Positions 1 to 5,960 of a DNA stretch of 9,160 nucleotides are shown piece after piece. How positions within the stretch are numbered: position 1 is the first letter of the stretch; each line of letters begins with the position of its first letter. The notes beneath the pieces are model-generated. The model was not told the DNA's origin. It was given only the letters and a program-made list of their open reading frames with translations, and ran no database searches. Source of the stretch: Gemmatimonadota bacterium (GTDB lineage Bacteria > Latescibacterota > UBA2968 > UBA8231); contig PATE01000073.1 of NCBI GenBank assembly GCA_002712305.1, forward strand, positions 5,328-14,487, in the 5' to 3' direction. The translations under genes and the position numbers were made by a program.

Positions 1-785
1 CCTTCATTGAGGATCACCTGATCCCCTATGGGGCCGCGATTTGGTCTGCCTCGGCTGATGACATGTATGCCTTCCCTGCGAGATTTTTCGCACACTTCTT
101 TCACAATCACGGGTTCCTGTCGACGGAAAAACCGGCGTGGCGCGTGATCGAAGGTGGTTCGCAGCGATATGTGGAACGGCTCATCGAGCTATTTCGACAT
201 GACATTCGTCTGCGGACGCCCGTGACGTCCATCCGCCGAGACGAGGATGGAGTCCGTGTTATGACGGCCAACGGTGCTTCTCCAGAGCGTTTCGACGACG
301 TGGTCCTGGCCCTTCACTCAGATCAGGCTCTGCGCCTGCTGAGCGATCCGAGTCCGCAGGAAGCAGACGTACTCGGCAAGCTGGGATATCAGGAAAACGA
401 CGTGGTCCTGCACACGGATGACAGAGTGCTGCCCAAACGACGTGATGCCTGGGCGAGCTGGAATTACCACGTGCCCGCCAAGAAGCAGGATCGAGTCTCC
501 GTCACTTACAACATGAATCTGCTGCAGAGTCTGAAGGCGCCCGAGACGTTCTGCGTCACCCTCAACGGTGTCGAAGCCATCGACGAGGGACGCGTACTGA
601 AAGAGATCACCTATCACCACCCGCGCTATACCCTTGATTCGATCACGGCTCAGCGCCGGCGGGCAGAGATCTGCGGCGTACGCAACACCCACTACTGTGG
701 AGCCTACTGGGGCTATGGATTCCACGAAGACGGGGTCGTCAGCGCTCTGGAAGTGACCCGACGCTTCGGCGAGCCGACCATCTGA
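1..785 (+). CDS. FAD-dependent amine-oxidase-like oxidoreductase (COG2907 type), 5' end cut by window
   Basis: The frame is open from the window edge (first full codon at base 3) to TGA 783-785, giving about 260 residues. The N-terminal Rossmann FAD-binding part lies outside. The visible part matches the COG2907 flavoprotein family: the WRVIEGGSQRYV segment, a VVLALHSDQAL stretch followed by LLSDPSPQEAD, the ASWNYHVP core, TYNMNLLQ, and the C-terminal YWGYGFHEDG motif that closes the FAD site in amine-oxidase-fold proteins. The family normally has about 420-450 residues, so roughly 40% is missing only because of the window edge. It probably acts on membrane-lipid acyl chains together with the downstream methyltransferases; this role is inferred from gene context, and the substrate is unknown. 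Its TGA overlaps the next ATG (TGATG), implying translational coupling. Confidence 0.88.
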   Translation, partial: FIEDHLIPYGAAIWSASADDMYAFPARFFAHFFHNHGFLSTEKPAWRVIEGGSQRYVERLIELFRHDIRLRTPVTSIRRDEDGVRVMTANGASPERFDDVVLALHSDQALRLLSDPSPQEADVLGKLGYQENDVVLHTDDRVLPKRRDAWASWNYHVPAKKQDRVSVTYNMNLLQSLKAPETFCVTLNGVEAIDEGRVLKEITYHHPRYTLDSITAQRRRAEICGVRNTHYCGAYWGYGFHEDGVVSALEVTRRFGEPTI

Positions 786-1582
786 TGACGGCATGTATCC
801 ACAGCAGCCTGTTTGAGGGATGGGTTCGACATCGTCGACACGCACCGGTCCTTCACCGCTTCCGCTACCGGCTGTTCATGGCTTATCTCGATCTGGACGA
901 AATCGATGAACTCGCTGAGCGCCGTTGGCTCTTCTCCGCCAAGCGGGGTGTCCTGGCTGTTTTTCGACGACGTGATCACCTCGGTCCTGAGGCACAGCCC
1001 CTCCGAGAGGCTGTGGCAGACCTTGTTGAAGAGCAATCAGGGCGACGCCCGTCAGGGCCGATTCGTCTGCTGACACAGTTGGCCTGCTTTGGCCACCGAT
1101 TCAACCCTGTGAGTTTCTACTACTGCTTCGATCCAACAGGAAATCAGGTTGAGCACGTCGTGGCAGAGATCAACAACACGCCGTGGGGCGAGCAGTTCTG
1201 CTACGTGCTGGATGTACCCAAGGACAAGAGATTGCAGGAAATGCGCTTTGGCTTTGCCAAGCGCTTCCACATATCCCCCTTCCTGCCTATGGAACACTCC
1301 TATCGATGGCGTTTCACACCACCTGAGGATCGCCTCGCCGTTCACATGACGAATATCGACGCCGACGGACAGGAAGCCTTTGACGCTTCTCTATCATTGA
1401 AGCGGAGACCTCTCACCTCACCGCAGTTGGGCCTGGCTCTGCTGCGCTTTCCACTGATGACCGTGCAAGTGATGGCCGCCATTTACTGGCAGGCCTTTCG
1501 ACTCTGGAGCAAGAGATGTCCAACCTTCCCGCACCCTGGACCTCGGAATCACTCTCGTACTCGCCAGATGACCGCAGTCTGA
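785..1582 (+). CDS. DUF1365 family protein
   Basis: This 265-residue protein is of usual length for DUF1365. Hallmarks seen are the N-terminal GWVRHRRHAPVLHRFRY segment, an early YLDLDEIDEL stretch, the central FGHRFNPVSFYYCFD motif, AEINNTPWGE, and the C-terminal LRFPLMTVQVMAAIYWQAFRLW segment. Biochemical function is not established. The family travels with COG2907 flavoproteins and CFA-type methyltransferases, and I recall it also in plant cyclopropane synthase fusions, so an accessory role in acyl-chain modification is likely. The start is ATG 785, overlapping the previous stop by one base; no strong Shine-Dalgarno is visible, consistent with coupling. The last about 22 codons overlap the start of the next gene. 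The tail after KRCPTFPHP seems family-atypical and may exist only because of this overlap. Confidence 0.9.
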   Translation: MTACIHSSLFEGWVRHRRHAPVLHRFRYRLFMAYLDLDEIDELAERRWLFSAKRGVLAVFRRRDHLGPEAQPLREAVADLVEEQSGRRPSGPIRLLTQLACFGHRFNPVSFYYCFDPTGNQVEHVVAEINNTPWGEQFCYVLDVPKDKRLQEMRFGFAKRFHISPFLPMEHSYRWRFTPPEDRLAVHMTNIDADGQEAFDASLSLKRRPLTSPQLGLALLRFPLMTVQVMAAIYWQAFRLWSKRCPTFPHPGPRNHSRTRQMTAV

Positions 1583-2817
1583 CGAGATCGAATCCCGCCC
1601 ACGCCATCGCCCGGCGTCTCGTGCTGCGCTCGTTGGAAGCCGTCGATCACGGGCTCATCCACATTGTCGAAGGCGGAGAACGTCGCTGTTTTGGTCGGCC
1701 CGCGGATGGGCTCAAGGCGACGATTCACATCCATCATCCCATGGTCTATCGACGGATCCTGTTCGGTGGAAATCTGGGCGCGTCCGAAGGGCTCATGGGG
1801 GGCGAGTGGTCGTGTGATGATCTCGTCGCCCTGTGCCGCATCCTCATCCGATACGACCAGTCTCACCGGGCAGAGAATCCATGGATCAATCGGCTCCTTC
1901 GCCCGGCGACACATCTTTACCACGCATTTCGACGCAACACACGGCACGGAAGCCGCCGCAATATTGCCGCCCACTATGATCTCGGCAACGACTTCTACCG
2001 GCTCTTTCTCGATGAGAACATGATGTATTCGTCGGCCATTTTTCCGAACCCGGAGAGCACGCTGGAAGAGGCGTCGTCCTTCAAGCTCGATCGTATTTGC
2101 CAGAAGCTGGACCTGTCCGCGGAGGATCATGTGCTCGAGATCGGTACCGGTTGGGGAGGATTCGCTCTGCATGCCGCCGCCAGATACGGCTGCAAGGTGA
2201 CGACGACGACGATATCTCAGGAACAGTATGACCTCGCCACCGAACGTGTTGCGGAGGCGAGGCTCTCTGATCAAGTCACGATTCTGCTGCAGGACTACCG
2301 CGACCTGACCGGTGAATACGACAAGATCGTCTCCATCGAGATGATCGAAGCCGTGGGCGCCCAATACGTCCCCACATTCTTCCAGCGTTGTGCGGCCTTG
2401 CTCAAGCCCCATGGCCGCATGCTGCTGCAGGGCATCACCATCGCCGAGTGGGCCTTCGCACGACACCTGCGATCCGTCGACTTCATCAAGAGATACATCT
2501 TTCCTGGCAGCAGCCTGATCTCGGTCGGTTCCGTCGCGGCGGCAGTTGGGACGACGGATCTACGCCTTGCCCACGCCGAAGACATTGGCCTGCACTACGC
2601 ACGAACACTACGGGAGTGGCGGCGAAGGTTCCTCCATCGACTGAGCGAAGTGGCCGATCTCGGTTTTGACGATCGCTTTGTGCGCATGTGGGACTTCTAT
2701 CTGGCCTACTGCGAAGCCGGCTTCAGCGAGCGCTACACGTCCAACGTCCAACTTGTGCTGGCCAGAGGAACTGCGCGCGAACCGGATCCGTTGTGGGACG
2801 TACAACCGACGTCATGA
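1516..2817 (+). CDS. Cyclopropane-fatty-acyl-phospholipid synthase-like SAM methyltransferase (MT1)
   Basis: A 433-residue class I SAM-dependent methyltransferase of the CFA/CMAS family, expected to add a methylene or methyl group from SAM to the double bond of membrane phospholipid acyl chains. An N-terminal lipid-binding-type domain (about 30-130) precedes the catalytic domain. Seen: HYDLGND (153-159), SAM motif VLEIGTGWGG (206-215), LLQDYRDL, EMIEAVG (Glu278), YIFPG and HYARTL (Tyr361). Aligned by eye to E. coli Cfa, Glu239, Ile268 and Tyr317 have counterparts (Glu278, Ile307, Tyr361), but Cys139 is Ser173 and His266 is Gln305. The EMIEAVG/LLQGITI variants resemble the plant-type clade. 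The start is ATG 1516 with GGAG about 6 bases upstream, inside the end of the DUF1365 gene; family homology from about residue 30 requires a start in this area. The stop overlaps an ATG (ATGA). Confidence 0.92.
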   Translation: MSNLPAPWTSESLSYSPDDRSLTRSNPAHAIARRLVLRSLEAVDHGLIHIVEGGERRCFGRPADGLKATIHIHHPMVYRRILFGGNLGASEGLMGGEWSCDDLVALCRILIRYDQSHRAENPWINRLLRPATHLYHAFRRNTRHGSRRNIAAHYDLGNDFYRLFLDENMMYSSAIFPNPESTLEEASSFKLDRICQKLDLSAEDHVLEIGTGWGGFALHAAARYGCKVTTTTISQEQYDLATERVAEARLSDQVTILLQDYRDLTGEYDKIVSIEMIEAVGAQYVPTFFQRCAALLKPHGRMLLQGITIAEWAFARHLRSVDFIKRYIFPGSSLISVGSVAAAVGTTDLRLAHAEDIGLHYARTLREWRRRFLHRLSEVADLGFDDRFVRMWDFYLAYCEAGFSERYTSNVQLVLARGTAREPDPLWDVQPTS

Positions 2818-2870
2818 TCGCTTTCGTCCTTCCATTCGTCATGATTTGGCTGATAAAGGAGCTTCGATGA
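2814..2870 (+). CDS. Possible 18-residue hydrophobic membrane peptide bridging two methyltransferase genes
   Basis: The gap between MT1 and MT2 is spanned exactly by a small ORF. Its ATG overlaps the MT1 stop (ATGA, 2814-2817) and its TGA overlaps the MT2 start (ATGA, 2867-2870). The product would be MIAFVLPFVMIWLIKELR: about 14 hydrophobic residues followed by a charged tail, as in very short single-span membrane peptides. No Shine-Dalgarno precedes it, so expression would depend on termination-reinitiation after MT1. Against it: the K-E part of the tail is written by the MT2 Shine-Dalgarno itself, and 18 codons can stay open by chance. I do not recognise a family. It could be a real microprotein, a coupling device, or a chance ORF. 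Confidence 0.3.
   Translation: MIAFVLPFVMIWLIKELR
2855..2861 (+). promoter_or_regulatory. Strong ribosome binding site setting the MT2 start
   Basis: AAAGGAG sits five bases before ATG 2867. The frame is open much further upstream (to 2666), but that extension lies inside MT1 in another frame, has no family similarity, and has no comparable Shine-Dalgarno. This site therefore decides for a 356-residue MT2 product, the usual length of its relatives. It is the clearest Shine-Dalgarno in the operon, suggesting that MT2 is translated largely independently of MT1. Confidence 0.75.
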
Positions 2871-3937
2871 AAAGAACACTCGATGCAGTGGAACGCGGTT
2901 GGGTCCCCGATGTCGCTGTGCGAGCCGGCATCCGTGAACTGGTTCGCCGACGGCGCAGGTCGTTGCCCGCAGGATCGCACGAGGCGACCAATGTCGCCTT
3001 TGCCGAAAGGCTCCGTGCCTCGCCCGTCGCCATTGCCACAACAGAGGCCAACCAACAGCACTACGAGGTGCCGGCGGGCTTCTTCGAGCTGGTCCTGGGT
3101 TCTCACCTCAAGTATTCGTGCTGCTACTATCCGAAGGGCGACGAGAGTCTGGCTCAGGCGGAGGCGGCGATGCTCGAGCTAACCTGTCAGCGCGCTGATC
3201 TCATCGACGGTCAAGACATCCTCGAACTCGGGTGTGGGTGGGGTTCCCTCACTCTGTGGATGGCGACTCATTACCCAAAAAGCCGAATCATCGCGGTGTC
3301 GAATTCGCATTCGCAGCGACATCACATCGAGCACCGATGCCAAACAAGGGGACTCACGAACGTCCGAGTGCTGACGGCAGACGCCAACGATCTGGCCGCC
3401 CAATCCCACGAGCAGATCGTTGAGGGCGCCTTCGACCGCGTCGTTTCGGTCGAGATGTTCGAACACATGCGCAACTGGCCGGCTCTACTGGCGAGGATCG
3501 CAGAATGGCTGACACCCGAGGGCCGCCTGTTTCTGCATGTGTTCTGCCATCGCGAATCTCCATATCTCTACGAGGACCGTGGTCCGAGTGACTGGATGGC
3601 TCGCCACTTCTTCACTGGAGGGATCATGCCGTCGGCTGACTTGCTCCTGCAGTTCCAGGATCACATGCAGCTCGAGCAGCGGTGGAGTGTGGACGGTGAT
3701 CACTACGAACGCACGGCGAATCAATGGCTCGAGAATCTGGATCAGCAGCGAGCGGATGTGCTGCCGATTCTTGCCGCGACCTACGGGCAGAAGGAGGCTC
3801 GTCGATGGCTGCAGCGTTGGCGGCTCTTCTTCATGAGCTGTGCCGGCACGTTCGGTCACAGGAAGGGCCAGGAGTGGCGCGTTGCCCACTATCTGATGAA
3901 GCCTGCCGCAGCCTCCGATGTTTCCTTGCCTGAGTAA
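2867..3937 (+). CDS. CFA-superfamily SAM methyltransferase resembling coclaurine N-methyltransferases (MT2)
   Basis: A 356-residue class I SAM methyltransferase of COG2230. In order: NQQHYEVP (62-69), KYSCCYYP (82-89), SAM motif ILELGCGWGS (118-127), SNSHSQ, VEMFEHM (Glu199, His200), LFLHVFCH (His224), HFFTGGIMPSADLLL, DGDHYERT (Tyr280), and a C-terminal FMSCAGTFG. This motif series is that of plant coclaurine and pavine N-methyltransferases and their bacterial homologues rather than of E. coli Cfa. The Cys85, Glu199, His224 and Tyr280 positions correspond to the bicarbonate ligands Cys139, Glu239, His266 and Tyr317 of E. coli Cfa. The substrate is unknown: by context probably a lipid or lipid intermediate, while an amine is possible from the closest known families. 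An arginine-rich stretch (about 26-32) lies in the divergent N-terminus. Confidence 0.88.
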   Translation: MKRTLDAVERGWVPDVAVRAGIRELVRRRRRSLPAGSHEATNVAFAERLRASPVAIATTEANQQHYEVPAGFFELVLGSHLKYSCCYYPKGDESLAQAEAAMLELTCQRADLIDGQDILELGCGWGSLTLWMATHYPKSRIIAVSNSHSQRHHIEHRCQTRGLTNVRVLTADANDLAAQSHEQIVEGAFDRVVSVEMFEHMRNWPALLARIAEWLTPEGRLFLHVFCHRESPYLYEDRGPSDWMARHFFTGGIMPSADLLLQFQDHMQLEQRWSVDGDHYERTANQWLENLDQQRADVLPILAATYGQKEARRWLQRWRLFFMSCAGTFGHRKGQEWRVAHYLMKPAAASDVSLPE

Positions 3938-3951
3938 GCAAGGGCAGCCAC

Positions 3952-4440
3952 GTGCACATCTATCAGCTTCGTGCCACCCAAACCCTGCCCATCGACATTC
4001 ATACGGCGTGGGGATTCTTCTCTGATCCGAGGAATCTTCAGCACATCACGCCGTCCGACATGGACTTCGTGATCACATCACCCGTCCCTTCGCAGATTCA
4101 CACAGGGCTGTTCATCAGCTACCGTCTGCGGGTGCCTCCAGGGGTTCCACTTCGGTGGTGGACGGAGATCAAACACGTGGAAGCCCCATCTCGTTTCGTC
4201 GACGAACAGCGAGCCGGCCCGTATCGGCTCTGGTATCACGAACATCGATTCACCGAGGTCGACGATGGGGTTGAAGTGGAAGACATTGTGCACTATGCCC
4301 TGCCTCTAGGGTGGTTCGGTCGACTGGCACACTGGCTGTTTGTCCGTCGACAACTGCAGCAGATCTTCCACTTCCGACGTCAGGTGCTGGACGAACGTTT
4401 CCCAGTCGACCACACTCTCGAGACCAAGGCAACGGCATGA
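3952..4440 (+). CDS. SRPBCC-fold protein (COG4276-like)
   Basis: This 162-residue protein has the START/SRPBCC helix-grip layout. An N-terminal strand and helix (TLPIDIHTAWGFFSDPRNL) lead to the conserved ITPSDMDFVI segment, a strand run containing PLRWWTEIKHVEAPSRFVDE, the GPYRLWYHEH motif, VEDIVHYALP, and a C-terminal helix with FVRRQLQQIFHFR. These proteins bind hydrophobic ligands in a deep cavity; many are annotated as cyclase/dehydrase-like without proven activity. In this operon it plausibly holds or presents an acyl or polyketide-like intermediate, which is inference. The start is GTG 3952, 14 bases after the MT2 stop, with a weak AAGGG upstream; no in-frame ATG precedes the conserved strand. 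Its TGA overlaps the next ATG (ATGA, 4437-4440). Confidence 0.82.
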   Translation: MHIYQLRATQTLPIDIHTAWGFFSDPRNLQHITPSDMDFVITSPVPSQIHTGLFISYRLRVPPGVPLRWWTEIKHVEAPSRFVDEQRAGPYRLWYHEHRFTEVDDGVEVEDIVHYALPLGWFGRLAHWLFVRRQLQQIFHFRRQVLDERFPVDHTLETKATA

Positions 4441-5318
4441 ATGCCGCCGAACGTCAGAGCCTGATCGGCCTTCCTGTCATCGTCCTGACAGGGATCGGCA
4501 TCTCCTGGGCGGGGAGCCAGGGGGGCGTTGTCACCACGAGCGGTTTGCCCCTGTTCGCGCTGTGCGGAATCGTCGCTTTCTCGGTGAACTGGCTCGTCTT
4601 CATCCATGCGTATCGTGGTAGGACTGAGCACCTCTTCGACCTGACAGGTGGCCTCACCTACGCGGTGGTCACGGTGTTGGCCCTCGGTCTGGCTGGCCCG
4701 CAGGAGCCAAGATCGCTGATTCTCAGCGGCATGATCATCACGTGGGCGGGGCGTCTTGCCAGTTTTCTCTTCGTGCGTATTCGTCGCCAAGGCTCGGATG
4801 GTCGCTTCGATGAGATCAAGACGAGTTTCCTTCGCTTTCTGCTGGCGTGGACCCTCCAGGGTCTGTGGGTTTTGCTAACACTCGCCAGCGCCCTGGCGGC
4901 GATGACCAGCACTCATCATGTGCCTCTTGGCGCCTTCGCCGTCGTGGGAACGTTGGTCTGGCTGACGGGGTTCGGGATCGAGGTGGTCGCCGACCGGCAG
5001 AAGGCTGCGTTTCGGGGTGATCCAGCAAACCGGGATCGTTTCATTCAACACGGTCTGTGGTCGTGGTCCATGCACCCCAACTACTTCGGTGAAATCACCC
5101 TGTGGATCGGCGTGGCGATCGTAGCATCTCCTGCGCTTTCTGGTTGGCAATACGTAACCCTGATTTCACCCGTGTTCGTCCACCTCCTGCTCACGCGCAT
5201 CAGTGGCATTCCGCTGCTGACCGCACGGGGGGAGAAGAAGTGGGGGCACGAGGCGGAATACCGTGCATATCGCGCACGGACCTCGCTTCTGGTGCCGCGC
5301 CCCCCACGGGCGCCCTGA
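4437..5318 (+). CDS. DUF1295 integral membrane protein (steroid 5-alpha-reductase-like fold)
   Basis: A 293-residue polytopic membrane protein with about seven hydrophobic segments, the first two at roughly 8-28 and 36-56 and the last two around 205-245. Diagnostic C-terminal features are GLWSWSMHPNYFGEI, matching the NADPH-binding HPNY-type signature of the 5-alpha-reductase/ICMT superfamily, followed by LTRISGIPLL and the cytoplasmic tail EYRAYRARTSLLVP typical of DUF1295. Members are thought to be NAD(P)H-dependent reductases of lipid double bonds; no substrate can be read from the sequence. As the only likely membrane reductase here, it could saturate a methylated acyl product. The start at ATG 4437 is fixed by the 4-base overlap with the SRPBCC gene; the frame is open further upstream but only inside that gene. 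The stop overlaps the next ATG (TGATG). Confidence 0.87.
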   Translation: MNAAERQSLIGLPVIVLTGIGISWAGSQGGVVTTSGLPLFALCGIVAFSVNWLVFIHAYRGRTEHLFDLTGGLTYAVVTVLALGLAGPQEPRSLILSGMIITWAGRLASFLFVRIRRQGSDGRFDEIKTSFLRFLLAWTLQGLWVLLTLASALAAMTSTHHVPLGAFAVVGTLVWLTGFGIEVVADRQKAAFRGDPANRDRFIQHGLWSWSMHPNYFGEITLWIGVAIVASPALSGWQYVTLISPVFVHLLLTRISGIPLLTARGEKKWGHEAEYRAYRARTSLLVPRPPRAP

Positions 5319-5839
5319 TGGCCGACAGACCCGCACGCTGCAGGTCACTGCAACTTGCGGTCTACTCGGCACCTCCCTGATCACATCTGTTGCTGCTTTG
5401 CCGATGGTCCTCTTTGTGCCGGCGTTCTATGCCGACCAGATGGGGCTGCCGATTGCAGCTGTGGGCATGGCCCTGGCTGCATCACGTCTACTCGACGTGG
5501 TCACAGATCCCGCTATTGGTGTCTTGAGCGACCGGCTACGACTTCCCCTTGGACGACGCAAGCCGTGGATGCTGCTCGGCACGCCACTGTTCATGATCTC
5601 ACTCTGGAAGATCTTTGTGCCGGGAGAGACGGCTTCGGCTCTCTATCTGGCAGGATGGTCGGCTCTGTTGTATCTGGGATTCGCGATGATCGATTCTGAT
5701 GTCGATCTACGGGATCATCCCCGCGGTCATGATGGGGCTGGGTGGCCTGTTCCTGCGCGGCTTTCCGGTCACCAAGCAGGTCCACGCTAAGGTCCGTGCC
5801 AAACTCGAGAAGCGCCTGGAAGCTCGGCCCGCTACCTGA
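5318..5839 (+). pseudogene. Decayed GPH/MelB-type MFS transporter: frameshift plus internal deletion
   Basis: ATG 5318 overlaps the DUF1295 stop (TGATG) and encodes MADRPARCRSLQLAVYSAPP before a TGA at 5378. The expected continuation, a first membrane helix then FYADQMGLPIAAVGMALAAS, the RLLDVVTDPAIGVLSDR motif and LGRRKPWMLLGTP, lies in the next frame from about 5375 to 5695. A change of one base (or two in the other sense) has therefore occurred near 5345-5378. After LYLGFAMID the sequence jumps, in the original frame, to the family's C-terminus (IYGIIPAVMMGLGG, a FPVTKQVHAKVRAKLEKRLE tail) ending at TGA 5837. GPH transporters have about 450 residues and 12 helices; about 174 codons remain here. 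Roughly 250 or more middle codons are lost, so it cannot make a working transporter. An assembly error is the main alternative. Confidence 0.78.
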
Positions 5840-5840
5840 T

Positions 5841-5960
5841 GCCATTCCTCGACTGTTGGGCCTCGTCGCGGACATGTTGTTCATGAAACGAGTCCTCAAC
5901 TGGACGGCATCCGATTTCCGCTACGTGAAGCCCGGGCGATACCAAGCAGCATTCCCCTGA
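5841..5960 (+). other. Possible 3' remnant of a further operon gene
   Basis: Directly after the transporter stop, an ATG (5839, TGATG overlap) opens a frame that closes after 15 codons. A neighbouring frame stays open to TGA 5958-5960 and reads DAIPRLLGLVADMLFMKRV, then a WTASDFRYVKPGRY segment. It looks protein-like and favours G/C in third positions, but I do not recognise a family. Bases 5896-5960 also encode the end of the opposite-strand SDR gene. It may be the tail of another decayed operon gene, or chance. No clear hairpin plus T-run terminator is visible between the convergent operons. Confidence 0.2.

Noticed and set aside
318-845. Minus-strand frame of 175 codons opposite the flavoprotein
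   Set aside because: The plus strand carries the well-conserved COG2907 motifs throughout; the antisense frame has no family signature and crosses the gene junction.
2199-2212. Short CGA/ACG triplet run as a repeat element
   Set aside because: It encodes consecutive Thr codons within MT1 after the SAM motif and is too short to be a repeat feature.
1549-2466. Open reading frame of 305 codons on the minus strand inside MT1
   Set aside because: It lies opposite a clearly conserved methyltransferase, shows no recognisable motifs, and is typical of antisense frames in GC-rich coding DNA.
2666-2866. Upstream extension of MT2 by 67 codons
   Set aside because: It overlaps MT1 in another frame, has no similarity to the family, and a strong Shine-Dalgarno sits just before ATG 2867.
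4311-4436. Upstream extension of the DUF1295 protein
   Set aside because: This stretch is the SRPBCC coding region in another frame; the ATGA overlap at 4437 gives a natural start just before the first hydrophobic helix.
5263-5790. An intact 175-residue membrane protein
   Set aside because: Its first about 30 codons overlap the DUF1295 end out of frame and its last about 30 codons lose all family resemblance, while true transporter ends are found in the neighbouring frame. It is better read as a pseudogene.
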